Part shown: piece after piece, positions 33,818 to 42,618 of the stretch
Numbering within the stretch: the stretch's first letter is position 1
Layout: each line of letters opens with the position of its first letter
Origin: Saccharothrix tamanrassetensis
GTDB taxonomy: Bacteria; Actinomycetota; Actinomycetes; Mycobacteriales; Pseudonocardiaceae
Assembly (NCBI RefSeq): GCF_014203665.1
Contig: NZ_JACHJN010000007.1
Coordinates: 188,059-252,058 of the forward strand
DNA length: 64,000 nucleotides
Direction: 5' to 3'
The notes under the pieces: model-generated
Seen by the model: the letters and a program-made list of their open reading frames with translations, nothing else
Told to the model about the DNA's origin: nothing
The model's database searches: none
Made by a program: the position numbers and the translations under genes

Positions 33818-34558
33818 ATGTCCACCACCAAGACCGCTGTCGTCATCGGCGCAGGCCCCGGCCTGGGCATGTCCGTCGCCCACCGGTTCGGCCGCGAGGG
33901 CTACGCCGTGGCCCTGATCTCCCGGACGGACACCCGGCACGCGGACTACGTCGCCGCGCTGGCCGAGGCGGGAGTCGAGGCGCAGGCCTTCACCGCCGAC
34001 GTCGTCGACCGCGACCGGCTGCGGTCCGCCCTGGACACCGCCACCGAGCGGTTCGGGACCATCGACGTCGTCTACTACGGGCCGGGCGCGGCCGACCCGG
34101 ACGCCCCGCTCAAGCCCATCACCGGGATCGGGTCCGACGACGCCCGCGAAGCCATGTCGTGGGTGTACCCGGCGGTCGACGTGGTCGAGCACGTGCTGCC
34201 CGGCATGGTCGGGCGCGGCGAGGGCGGCCTGCTGTTCGCGGGCGGGCTCAGCGCGGTCCACCCGATGCCGCCGCTGGGCGCGCTCGCGATCGCCTCGGCC
34301 GCCCTGCGCAACTACGCGGTGACCCTGCACGCGGGACTGGCCGACCAAGGGGTGTACGCGGGCAACCTGACCATCGGCGGGCTCGTCGAGCGCGGCGACA
34401 TCCACCGGTTGGTGAAGTCGCAGCCGGAGAAGTTCGGCGACGTCGGCGACAAGACCCTCGACCCCGACGACATCGCCGACGAGGCCTGGCGGCTGTTCAC
34501 CGGCCGCGACCGCGCCGAAGCGGTGTTCAGCGCCTTCGCCGCGGGCGTGGAGCGCTGA
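33818..34558 (+). CDS. divergent short-chain dehydrogenase/reductase-like protein
   Basis: 246 residues with a Rossmann fold: AVVIGAGPGLGMSVAHRFGREG at the nucleotide site and DRLRSALDTATERFGTIDVVYYG later. The catalytic Ser may be in AGGLSAV, but the YxxxK pair is missing: LAIAS stands where YxxxK is expected. Classical SDR chemistry is therefore doubtful; it could bind NAD(P) or a ligand without it. AAAGG precedes the ATG. The divergent TetR gene and the two operators between them suggest inducible expression. Confidence 0.75.
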   Translation: MSTTKTAVVIGAGPGLGMSVAHRFGREGYAVALISRTDTRHADYVAALAEAGVEAQAFTADVVDRDRLRSALDTATERFGTIDVVYYGPGAADPDAPLKPITGIGSDDAREAMSWVYPAVDVVEHVLPGMVGRGEGGLLFAGGLSAVHPMPPLGALAIASAALRNYAVTLHAGLADQGVYAGNLTIGGLVERGDIHRLVKSQPEKFGDVGDKTLDPDDIADEAWRLFTGRDRAEAVFSAFAAGVER

Positions 34559-34565
34559 CGCCCGG

Positions 34566-35324
34566 TCAGACCCTCGGCATCGCCTCGACGGTGGTCCACC
34601 CGGGGTGCTTGCCGCTCCGGTCGTCGCCGGACGATCGGCCGCGCAGCCTGCGGTTCAGCCAGGGCAGGACGTGCTCGCGGTAGTAGCGCGCCTCGGCGAG
34701 CAGTCGGCGACCGGTGGGGCCGTGATCGACCGGATCCGCTTCGGCGGCGTGCCCGAGGGCCGTGAGCACGTGGGACGCCACCCGGCGGTGGCCGGCCGCG
34801 TTGAGGTGCAGCCGGTCCGACGACCAGTAGCCGGCCTTGCGGATCTCGGTGTCGTTGAACATGTCGACCATCAGCAGGTCGTGCCGGGCGGCCAGCGCGG
34901 TGACCGCCGTGGTCAGGGCCTCGCCCCGGCGGTGGACCGTGCGGCCGAACGGCAGGCGCTCGGACGGGTCCGCCCCGCTGAGCAGCACCAGCCGCACCCC
35001 GGCGTCCGCGCAGCGCCGGATCGCGTGCTCGGTCAGCTCGACCAGCCGCTTCTCGTCCACGCCGGCCCGCATCATGTCGTTGCCGCCGCCGTTGAGCGTG
35101 ATCAGCGTCGGCGCCGGGGACAGCGACAGCGCCGCGTCGAGCTGGTCGGTGACGATCGGTTCGAGCAGCCGACCCCGGATGGCCAGGTTCGCGTACCGCA
35201 CCGGCTCACCGAGCCCGGCGGCCAGGCCCGCCGCCACCAGGTCCGCCCACCCCCGTGGCGAACCGTCGGGCAGCTCGTCCCCGACCCCCTCGGTGAAGCT
35301 GTCGCCGATCGCCGCGTACCGCAC
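34566..35324 (-). CDS. SGNH/GDSL-family hydrolase
   Basis: 252 residues from the GTG at 35324 with GAGGG 7 nt upstream. Blocks of the SGNH family are present: block I AAIGDSFTEGVGDE with the catalytic Ser, block II NLAIRGR, block III TLNGGGNDM and block V SSDRLHLNAAGHRR with Asp and His. These enzymes are esterases or lipases; without a signal peptide this one is probably cytoplasmic. The C-terminal tail of about 45 residues is basic. It converges on the SDR gene with a 7-bp gap. Confidence 0.87.
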   Translation of the reverse strand: MRYAAIGDSFTEGVGDELPDGSPRGWADLVAAGLAAGLGEPVRYANLAIRGRLLEPIVTDQLDAALSLSPAPTLITLNGGGNDMMRAGVDEKRLVELTEHAIRRCADAGVRLVLLSGADPSERLPFGRTVHRRGEALTTAVTALAARHDLLMVDMFNDTEIRKAGYWSSDRLHLNAAGHRRVASHVLTALGHAAEADPVDHGPTGRRLLAEARYYREHVLPWLNRRLRGRSSGDDRSGKHPGWTTVEAMPRV

Positions 35325-35407
35325 GCCGATGCCCTCCCCTGTCGCCCGTGGTGTCCAGCATATGAGGTGCTCTCGTGGACTGTCCGGCCGTGTCGGAGGA
35401 TGGCGGG

Positions 35408-36766
35408 GTGACGCACGGGGACGACAGCGCGACGGCACAGGCGTGGGCGGCGCTCGGTGGCCCGGCCGGGATGTCCGGTGAGGTGGCGTACGAGCCGGCG
35501 GGCGGGGTGCTGGCCGCTCGGCTGCCGGTGCGGGAGCTGGCCCGGGCCGCGGTCGGGGTCTGTTCGCTGGCCGCCGCCGAACTGCTGGCCGCGCGGAACG
35601 GCGCACCGCTGCCCGCTGTCCGGGTGCACGAGGGCGCGGTGGCCACGGCGTTCGTCAGCGAGCGCCACCTGCGGATCGACGGCCGCGCCCCGGTGACGTT
35701 CGCCCCGCTGTCGCGGTTCTGGCGCGCGGCCGACGGCTGGGTGCGCACCCACGCGAACTACCCGCACCACCGGGCCCGGCTGCTGGACGCGCTGGGTGTC
35801 CCGGACACCGGCGACGACGAGACCCTGGTCGAACGGCTGGCCGCCGAGGTCGCCGCACGCCCGGCCGAGGCCGTCCAGGAGGACGTCTACGCGGCCGGCG
35901 GGCTCGCGGTGGCGGTCAGGGCCGCTACCGGCGAACGCCACCCCCTGGTCGAGACCCGGCCGGCGGGCAGCGGTACACGGGTGCTGCCGCCCGCCGGGCT
36001 GCCCGCCGAGGGGGTGCGCGTGCTGGACCTGACCAGGGTGATCGCCGGGCCGGTCGCGACGCGGACGTTGGCCCTGCTCGGAGCCGACGTGCTGCGGGTC
36101 GACTCCCCCGCCCTCCCGGAGTCCGGGGACGCCCTGGCGGACACCGGGCCGGGCAAGCGGTCGACGCTGCTGGAACTCTCGGACGACGGCGACCGGCAGG
36201 TGTTCGAGGAGCTGCTCGGCCGGGCCGACGTGGTCGTCACCGGCTACCGCCCCGGCGCGCTGGACCGGTACCGGCTCGCGCCCGATGACCTGCTCGAACG
36301 CCACCCCGGTCTGGTCGTCGCCCAGCTGTGCGCCTGGGGCTGGACCGGGCCGTGGGCGGGACGGCGCGGGTTCGACAGCCTCGTGCAGGCGGGCAGTGGC
36401 ATCGCGGTGGTGGAGGGCGACGGTGACCGGCCGGGCGTGCTGCCCGCCCAGGCCCTCGACCACGGAACCGGCTACCTGCTGGCGGCCGGTGTGCTCCGGG
36501 CGCTCACCGGGCGGCTGCGCACCGGCGGCGGGCGGCACCTGCGGCTCTCGTTGGCGGGCACGGCTTCCTGGCTGCTGCACGACCTCCGTCCCACCGCGCC
36601 GGACGGCGGGCCGTACGACCCGCAGCCCTGGGTGACCGAAGTCGGATCGCCCTACGGCATCGTGCGGCACGCCGTTCCGCCGGTGCAGTACGAGGGCGCG
36701 CCGACCGGGTGGAGCCGCCCTGCGAGCCGCTGGGGCGACGACCGTCCGGAGTGGACAGTCCGGTGA
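35408..36766 (+). CDS. family III CoA-transferase (CaiB/BaiF type)
   Basis: 452 residues from the GTG at 35408 with GGAGGA 7 nt upstream. The first 200 residues look like a diverged N-terminal half, and the CaiB-type signature starts at GVRVLDLTRVIAGPVATRTLALLGADVLRVDSP, with TGPGKRSTLLELSDDGDRQVFEELLGRADVVVTGYRPGALDRYRL and RHPGLVVAQLCAWGWTGPWAGRRGFDSLVQAGSGIA. Such enzymes move CoA between carboxylic acids. A second member of the family (38164-39552, minus strand) is 1.4 kb away. The substrate is unknown. Confidence 0.82.
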   Translation: MTHGDDSATAQAWAALGGPAGMSGEVAYEPAGGVLAARLPVRELARAAVGVCSLAAAELLAARNGAPLPAVRVHEGAVATAFVSERHLRIDGRAPVTFAPLSRFWRAADGWVRTHANYPHHRARLLDALGVPDTGDDETLVERLAAEVAARPAEAVQEDVYAAGGLAVAVRAATGERHPLVETRPAGSGTRVLPPAGLPAEGVRVLDLTRVIAGPVATRTLALLGADVLRVDSPALPESGDALADTGPGKRSTLLELSDDGDRQVFEELLGRADVVVTGYRPGALDRYRLAPDDLLERHPGLVVAQLCAWGWTGPWAGRRGFDSLVQAGSGIAVVEGDGDRPGVLPAQALDHGTGYLLAAGVLRALTGRLRTGGGRHLRLSLAGTASWLLHDLRPTAPDGGPYDPQPWVTEVGSPYGIVRHAVPPVQYEGAPTGWSRPASRWGDDRPEWTVR

Positions 36767-36881
36767 CTCCTGTCGAGGCCGCCACCGCGTGCCCGGTGCC
36801 CGTCAGGGTCGGTCGATCCCGGACGTGCTTGAAGCCGGCGGCACCCGGCGGGATCATGGGTGTCCCGAGGAACGGAGTGCG

Positions 36882-38003
36882 ATGCGCCCCGCCTACCTGG
36901 AGCCGCGCACCGACGTGCCGGCCCTGCAGGACTGGTCGACCACGCTGATCCTGGCCGAACTGCGCTGGGGCGCACGGGTCGCCGGGCCGATCGCCGGCGT
37001 GTCGGCCGGAGTCGTCGCCTGGCTGGTCGTGTACCTGCCGGCCACCCCCGGCACGGTGGCCGCGATCGTCGTGCTGGGCCTGGCAGCGCTCGTCACCGCC
37101 GTGGGACCGCTGATGCACCGCGTCGAGACGCGCCCCGTGCGGCGCGGGCTGCTCGACTCGCCGTGGCGGAGGTGTCCCGCGACCGTCGCGGCCCCCGAGG
37201 AAGGGATCCACGACGAACGGCTGCTGGTGTTCGGCGACGGGGGAACGACCGTCCTGCGCGGGATGCTGTCCGACCTGACCGACCTCGTGCTGGAGCGGCA
37301 GGAGGTGTTCCTGTGCGGCCCGGACGGCGACGGACGGGCCGTGGTGCGCGTCGCCGGGCTGTGCCGGATGCAGTCGGCCCGGGTGGACGACCGCCCCGCC
37401 CGACCCCGTGAACGGGCCCCGCACCTGATCGGCCGGCCGCTGGACGATCCGGCGGTGGCGCGGGCGTTCCGCTACTTCAAGATCGGCGTCCGGGCGTGGG
37501 TGTGGTGCGCGGGCGCGGCGGCGCTCGGCGTGGCGATCGCCGGCCTCAGCGCTCGGCCGCTCTCCGTGGCCGGCCTGGTCGTCGGCGGGCTGCTCGTGGC
37601 CCTCGCCGCCCTGGCCCTGCCGACCGTGCTGCGCGTCGGCGGCTGGTACCGGGAAGCGGCGGCCGGGCTGAGCGCGACGACGCGGTGGACACCCGTACCC
37701 GTGACGCTGTTCCCGTGGGGGCCCTACGAGGAGGTGGCCGGCCTCGCCCAACTGCCCGGCGGCACCGCCCTGGTCCGGTTCCCCCTCCCCCACCTCGACG
37801 TGATCGCCAACATCGCCGACACCGGCACGCTCTGGATCGCCGGCGGCACGACCGGCGTGGTGGCCATCGGCGTGCCGCGCGTGCAGGCGTTGACGTTCGC
37901 CGTGGTGCAGCCCGACCGCGACAAGCCGGACGACACCTCTCAGCCGTGGCTGCTGCGCGGCAGGGAACCCGCATTGCGCAACGTCCCGGCCCTGCGTCGC
38001 TGA
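36882..38003 (+). CDS. membrane protein of unknown function
   Basis: 373 residues from the ATG at 36882 (GGAG 6 nt upstream). Two pairs of membrane segments are visible, at about residues 35-78 and 205-252, separated and followed by soluble stretches. The C-terminal part has a beta-like pattern (GTALVRFPLPHLDVIANIADTGTLWIAGGTTGVVAIGVPRVQ). I do not recognise a family. It follows the CoA-transferase gene by 115 bp on the same strand and converges on the second CoA-transferase gene. Confidence 0.6.
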   Translation: MRPAYLEPRTDVPALQDWSTTLILAELRWGARVAGPIAGVSAGVVAWLVVYLPATPGTVAAIVVLGLAALVTAVGPLMHRVETRPVRRGLLDSPWRRCPATVAAPEEGIHDERLLVFGDGGTTVLRGMLSDLTDLVLERQEVFLCGPDGDGRAVVRVAGLCRMQSARVDDRPARPRERAPHLIGRPLDDPAVARAFRYFKIGVRAWVWCAGAAALGVAIAGLSARPLSVAGLVVGGLLVALAALALPTVLRVGGWYREAAAGLSATTRWTPVPVTLFPWGPYEEVAGLAQLPGGTALVRFPLPHLDVIANIADTGTLWIAGGTTGVVAIGVPRVQALTFAVVQPDRDKPDDTSQPWLLRGREPALRNVPALRR

Positions 38004-38163
38004 CCACACCACCCGACGTGCTCAGGACGGGCTCGCGTGCCGTTCGGCGGTGGCGCCGTGGGCAGTTCACGCCGTCCGACGACCCGTGGACGTTCATCAC
38101 GTCGACCTTGAACGCGTCCCGGCACGAGGTCGCGCAGCACGATCCCGTCGGACGAGCGCCACT

Positions 38164-39552
38164 TCATCGGACGAACTCCCACGGCGAAGCCGGGAACACA
38201 CATCCGTCCCGCACCAGCGCACGCGCGAACCGCCGGTCGTCGGCCAGCGAAGCGAGGTCCGTGCACACCGGCACGCCCAGCGGCGCGGCACACCAGCCGC
38301 GCGCTCCGGCGTTGAGCCGGGACGCCGCCGACAGCAGCGACGACTCCACCGACCGGCCACGCCCCGTGTGCGCCCGCCGCAGCAGCGCGTCCACGATCCC
38401 GTGCGCGGCGACGAGTCCGCCGAACAGGTCCACGATCGTCATCATCGACGGCGGCACCCCGGCGTGCGCCTGGACCACGAAGTCGTTGCTCAGCGGCGGT
38501 TCCGGCCCCCACGCGTCACCCCAGCCGGACGCGTGCGCGTAGACGACGCCCGGCCGCGCACGGGCGACGTCCTTGGCCCGCAGCGCCCACCGGGCCGCCT
38601 TGCCCGGAGCCCAGTCGTGCAGGAACACGTCCGCCGCCGAGGCCAGCTCCAGCACCTCGTGCCGACCGCCGACCGTGCCCAGGTCGACCTCCGCGACCCG
38701 CTTGCCCCGGTTCAACGCCAGGAAGCGCGCGGAGCAGCCGTCCACCACCGGCGGCACCCCGCGCAGCGGATCACCACCGGGCGGCTCGATCCGCACCACG
38801 GTCGCCCCGAGCAGCCCCAGCAGGTGCCCGGCCATCGGTCCCTGCACCCGGCGGCACGACTCCAGCACCACCAGTCCCGCCAACGGGAGCGGCCCACCGA
38901 CCGGCAACGGCGGCGCGTCGCCGCCCAACGGGGCGGTCAGGTACGCGGGCATCTCGTCCAGCACCCGCGACGACACCCGGACCAACGTCATCCCGGTCGT
39001 CCGCGCCGCGTTCTCCAGCACGTGGATCGGTGTCCGGCCGGTGAGCGCGGTGAGGTCGACCGGCAGCGGGCAGGTGGCCGTGTCGTACCGCTGCACGAAC
39101 GGCTGCCAGCCCAGTTCCACGGCCCGCGGCTGCGCATCGAGCACGGCCCAGAACCGCTGCCACACCTCGGCATCCGGCGCGCCCAGCTCGAACAGCACCC
39201 GGTCGGCGGACACGAACGGGGGGCCGCTCGCGGCCGGCGGCTCCGGCGACGGTTCCGCCGTGGCCGCCGCCAGGTACGGCGACACCGCGAGCAGCGCGGC
39301 CTGGGCGACGGACGTGGTGGCGAGCCGGAGCGCGTTCCCCCGTGCCCGGGCCAGCTCCACCGCCACCGCACCGATCCCGGCCAGCTCGGTCGCGGTGATC
39401 GACGCGTAGTCCAGCCCGAGACGGGTGGGCCTGCCGTACTGGCGACCGTGGACGTGCATGAGGCCGCACGCCGCCTGCACGTCCAGTTCACCGCCCAGCG
39501 GCAGGTCGACCGGTCCGGCCCAGCTGACGGCTTCGAGTCCGGCGACGGTCAT
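38164..39552 (-). CDS. family III CoA-transferase (CaiB/BaiF type), last gene of the ligase operon
   Basis: 462 residues. The C-terminal half has the CaiB signature (GLVVLESCRRVQGPMAGHLLGLLGATVVRIEPPGGDPLRG, FLALNRGKRVAEVDLGTVGGRHEVLELASAADVFLHDWAPG, SNDFVVQAHAGV, VDLFGGLVAAHGIVDALLRRAHTGRG). The N-terminal 200 residues are diverged but look like a first, non-catalytic repeat. Its ATG overlaps the stop of the 62-residue ORF. With the AMP ligase it could transfer CoA to or from a dedicated acid. Confidence 0.82.
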   Translation of the reverse strand: MTVAGLEAVSWAGPVDLPLGGELDVQAACGLMHVHGRQYGRPTRLGLDYASITATELAGIGAVAVELARARGNALRLATTSVAQAALLAVSPYLAAATAEPSPEPPAASGPPFVSADRVLFELGAPDAEVWQRFWAVLDAQPRAVELGWQPFVQRYDTATCPLPVDLTALTGRTPIHVLENAARTTGMTLVRVSSRVLDEMPAYLTAPLGGDAPPLPVGGPLPLAGLVVLESCRRVQGPMAGHLLGLLGATVVRIEPPGGDPLRGVPPVVDGCSARFLALNRGKRVAEVDLGTVGGRHEVLELASAADVFLHDWAPGKAARWALRAKDVARARPGVVYAHASGWGDAWGPEPPLSNDFVVQAHAGVPPSMMTIVDLFGGLVAAHGIVDALLRRAHTGRGRSVESSLLSAASRLNAGARGWCAAPLGVPVCTDLASLADDRRFARALVRDGCVFPASPWEFVR

Positions 39553-39737
39553 GCGGTCCGCCTCCCCCGCGCGGGGCGGATCACGCACGACGACGGCCGG
39601 CGCCGACCCTTCCGGACGCCGGTGTGCGCGAGTCGGGCGAACGTGATCGGGCCGTGCGCGGCGGACCGGCGACGGAACCGCCCGGTGGCGCGCGGCCCGT
39701 GGTCGCCGGACAGCTGTGCGGTATCGGTCGCCGTCAT
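39549..39737 (-). CDS. 62-residue Arg-rich protein embedded in the ligase/CoA-transferase operon
   Basis: Both ends are translationally coupled: the ATG overlaps the AMP-ligase stop (ATGA) and the stop overlaps the CoA-transferase start (ATGA). Third-position GC is as high as in its neighbours, which supports real coding. The product begins MTATDTAQLSGDHGPRATGR and is strongly basic, with runs such as RFRRRS and RKGRRRPSSC. I know no family for it. A small partner protein or a peptide substrate for the operon enzymes are the two obvious possibilities. Confidence 0.65.
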   Translation of the reverse strand: MTATDTAQLSGDHGPRATGRFRRRSAAHGPITFARLAHTGVRKGRRRPSSCVIRPARGRRTA

Positions 39738-41326
39738 GTCCACCGTCCCGTGCCGTGTGTCTCGGCGTTCCCGACCAACCGGGTCAGCAGCTCCAGTCGC
39801 CGCACCTTGCCGGTGCCGGTGCGCGGCACCTCGTCCCACTTGAGCACCCGCGGCAGCCCGAGGTCCGGCAACCCGGCCGCCACCGCCCACCAGCGCTCGT
39901 GGTCCAGCCGCCCGTCCGCGGTGACCAGCACCGGGATCGGCAGCCGCCCCGCCGGACCGAGCACCACGCACTCCAGCACCTCGGGCAAGCGGTCCTCCAC
40001 GACGTCCTCCACCTCCAGGCAGCTGAAGCCCGGCACGGCGTCCACCTCCCGGTCCAGCAGCCGCACGCCGCCGGTCCGGGTGCGCACGGCCAGGTCCCCG
40101 GTGTTCCACCACGGGCCGGAGTTCTTGGCCTGCCAACGGTCCTGCTCGCCCACGTACCCCGCGCACCGGGCCTTGGTCCGCGCCAGCACCAGACCCGGCG
40201 TGCCTCGTGGCACGTCCTCGAACGTCGCCGGGTCGACCACCCGCAGCCGCGTCCGGCCGGGCACCGGACGGCCCAGGAACCTCGCCGTGGTCTCCCGCCG
40301 GGCGGCCTTGCGGGTGAGGAACCGGAACGTCAGCGGCCCGGTCTCGGTCTGGCCCCAACCCTGCATCCACAATGGGTGTTTGCGCTTCGAGGCGTTCAGC
40401 ATGGCGCGCACGGCCGGCGGGTGCATGGCGTCGTAGGAGCTGACGTACAAGCGCACCGAGCGGAACGGGTTGTGGCTCGAAGCAGCCAACTGCTGCCAGC
40501 GGACATAGGTGGACGGCAGCGCTTCCACGGTCGTCGGCCGGTGCACGCCCAGCACGTTGCGGGCCGAACCGGGCTCGCTCAGGATCACGATCTTGCGCGG
40601 CTCCAGGCCGAACACGCTGGCCGTCCAGCAGAACGTCCGCCCGTGCGCGTAGGAACTGGCGTTGGCCACCACGTCGTCCCGCCGCGTCCCGATCACCGGC
40701 ACCCGGGTGGACTCGAACCGGGCCAACCGGCTCGCCAGCGTGGAAGTGGTGTGCACGACCAGCTTCGGCAGCCCCGTTGTGCCCGAGGTGTGGTTGATCA
40801 CCAACGGGTCGTCGTCGTGCCGGAGCCACGGCGACGGGGCCCGCGACCCGCGTACGTCGTCCAGCACCAACCTCCCGCCCCCGTCCCGGTCCCCATACCC
40901 ATTCCTATGTCCGTCGCCGTGTCCGTCCCCGTGGCTCAACGACAACACGCGTCGCGCGTGGTGCGCCGCCATCGGCCGGTCGGTCACCAGCACCGCCGGT
41001 TCGAGCCGCTTGAGCAGGAGCTCCAGGGCGTCGTCGGCCAGGTGCCCGGAGAGCAGCGCCGGCACCGCACCGAGCCGGATCGCCGCGCACGCCAGCAGGT
41101 CGTAGTCGTAGTGGTTGCGCTTCACCACCGCCACGCGTTCGCCCTCACGTGCCCCGGCCGCGTGCAGCCAGCCCGCCGCCTCCTCCACCAGGTCGGCGAG
41201 CTGCGGCACGGTGAACGTCGTGCCGCGCTCCGGCGCGATGTCGAACGGCCGGTCCAGCACGACGGTGGTGTGCGAACGCCGTGCCGCGCACTCGTCGAAC
41301 AGCGTGCCCATGTCGCGGGGCTTCAT
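39734..41326 (-). CDS. acyl-CoA ligase / AMP-binding enzyme
   Basis: 530 residues from the ATG at 41326 (AAGGGA upstream). Adenylation motifs are present: HTSGTTGLPKLVV for the phosphate loop, LWMQGWGQTETGPL, WWNTGDLAVRT and the C-terminal TGKVRR lysine. It should activate a carboxylic acid as acyl-AMP. A run of Gly/Asp/His/Arg repeats (HGDGHGDGHRNGYGDRDGGG) near residue 140 is encoded by a degenerate hexanucleotide repeat (about 40870-40940) and looks like a loop expansion. ATGA overlaps connect it to the FAD oxidoreductase before it and the 62-residue ORF after it. Confidence 0.85.
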   Translation of the reverse strand: MKPRDMGTLFDECAARRSHTTVVLDRPFDIAPERGTTFTVPQLADLVEEAAGWLHAAGAREGERVAVVKRNHYDYDLLACAAIRLGAVPALLSGHLADDALELLLKRLEPAVLVTDRPMAAHHARRVLSLSHGDGHGDGHRNGYGDRDGGGRLVLDDVRGSRAPSPWLRHDDDPLVINHTSGTTGLPKLVVHTTSTLASRLARFESTRVPVIGTRRDDVVANASSYAHGRTFCWTASVFGLEPRKIVILSEPGSARNVLGVHRPTTVEALPSTYVRWQQLAASSHNPFRSVRLYVSSYDAMHPPAVRAMLNASKRKHPLWMQGWGQTETGPLTFRFLTRKAARRETTARFLGRPVPGRTRLRVVDPATFEDVPRGTPGLVLARTKARCAGYVGEQDRWQAKNSGPWWNTGDLAVRTRTGGVRLLDREVDAVPGFSCLEVEDVVEDRLPEVLECVVLGPAGRLPIPVLVTADGRLDHERWWAVAAGLPDLGLPRVLKWDEVPRTGTGKVRRLELLTRLVGNAETHGTGRWT

Positions 41327-42618
41327 ACGGGTTCCCTTCTCGGCACAGCGAGCACACGAGCGGCGGTTCGTCGTCCGGAGCGCACAGCGGCCTCGCTGCA
41401 CGGCATCACGCCCACCCAATCCCCCGCGTAGTCCACGACCCCGCCCGCCCGTGCGACGAAGTCGGCACGCAGCGCCACCGCCTCCGGGGTCGCTTCGGGC
41501 AGCCCGTCCCGGAACCGGTGCACCACCGCGTCGCGGGTGGCCGCGCGCAACCCCGGCACGAACTCCTCGGCGGCGGCGGCGAGCACGTCAGCCACCTCGG
41601 TGTCGGACGCCGCCAGCAGCCGGCCGGCGATCGAGGGGTGGGCGACCAACGTGACCAGGCCACGTCCTTCGGGCGCGCGATTGCGGTACTTGAGGTGCTC
41701 GAACAGGATGGTCGACACGGTGCGGCTCGCCACCGACGGCAGGGCCACCAGGTACACCTCGGCTTGCGGCCGCCGCTCCAGCATCAGGTGCACCTTGACC
41801 ACCGGGGTGTACGTCGACGCCTCCAGGAACGGCACCTCGTGCCCCGGCGGGTTCGCGTACACCTGCCGGACGACCGGCGCGGGCATCGCGAGCACCACCT
41901 GCCGGGCCCGCAGTTCGGTGCTGCCGGCGAAGATCCGCGCCGACCGCGCACCGGCCACCACCACGTCCACCGGGAACGACAGGTTCACGTCCAGCCGGTC
42001 CGCCAGCGCCCGCGCCATGATGTCCATGCCGTCGCGGTAGGTCCGCCACGCCGACGACCGGCCGATCGCCGACAGCACCCCGAGGAACGGCCCGGCCGAG
42101 GACCGCTCCGGACCCCAGCCGCAGAACCCGGACAACACCGGTCGGCACAGGTGGTCCAGCGGGTCGGGGTGGTGCCGGGCGGCGAACTCGGCGACCGTGT
42201 CCGTCCCGGACCGCTCGGGGTGGTCGAAGTCGTGACCGCCGCGCAGCACCCGGACCAGGTCCAGCAGCCCCCGCACGGACAGCCCGGCGCCGGTCGGCAG
42301 TCCCGACGGGCGCGCCAGGCCGGGGCGGACCCGGCCGTCCCGCCACACGCCGGGCCGCCGCCCGATCCGGGGCAGCTCGAACCGCCCGATGCCCAGCTCC
42401 GCCAGCACCGCCCAGGTCGCGTCGCAGCCGCGTCCGGAGACCTGCGCCGCGCCCGAGTCGATCACGAAACCGCCCCGGCGCAGGGTCGCCATCCGACCGC
42501 CCACCCGGTCACCGGCCTCCAGCACGACCACCGAGCGCCCGGCCTTGCGCAGTTCGTAGGCGGTGGTGAGGCCCGCGATCCCGGCTCCGACCACCACCAC
42601 GTCCACGTCCGTGCTCAC
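41323..42618 (-). CDS. FAD-dependent amine-oxidase/protoporphyrinogen-oxidase-like oxidoreductase
   Basis: 431 residues from a GTG at 42618. The N-terminal dinucleotide-binding motif DVVVVGAGIAGLTTAYELRKAGRSVVVLEAGDRVGGRM is complete, and the C-terminus ends GGVVDYAGDWVGVMPCSEAAVRSGRRTAARVLA, the FAD-binding closing motif. The fold is shared by protoporphyrinogen oxidases, amine oxidases and carotenoid desaturases; the substrate is not evident. The GTG overlaps the stop of an upstream disrupted frame (GTGA), and the stop overlaps the ligase ATG, so it is part of a fully coupled operon. Confidence 0.82.
   Translation of the reverse strand: MSTDVDVVVVGAGIAGLTTAYELRKAGRSVVVLEAGDRVGGRMATLRRGGFVIDSGAAQVSGRGCDATWAVLAELGIGRFELPRIGRRPGVWRDGRVRPGLARPSGLPTGAGLSVRGLLDLVRVLRGGHDFDHPERSGTDTVAEFAARHHPDPLDHLCRPVLSGFCGWGPERSSAGPFLGVLSAIGRSSAWRTYRDGMDIMARALADRLDVNLSFPVDVVVAGARSARIFAGSTELRARQVVLAMPAPVVRQVYANPPGHEVPFLEASTYTPVVKVHLMLERRPQAEVYLVALPSVASRTVSTILFEHLKYRNRAPEGRGLVTLVAHPSIAGRLLAASDTEVADVLAAAAEEFVPGLRAATRDAVVHRFRDGLPEATPEAVALRADFVARAGGVVDYAGDWVGVMPCSEAAVRSGRRTAARVLAVPRREPV

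Noticed and set aside
38004..38163. Possible DUF397-like or other small gene in the convergent gap
   Set aside because: A minus-strand frame reads KWRSSDGIVLRDLV, slightly like DUF397, but it lacks the rest of the domain, a ribosome site and a consistent stop.
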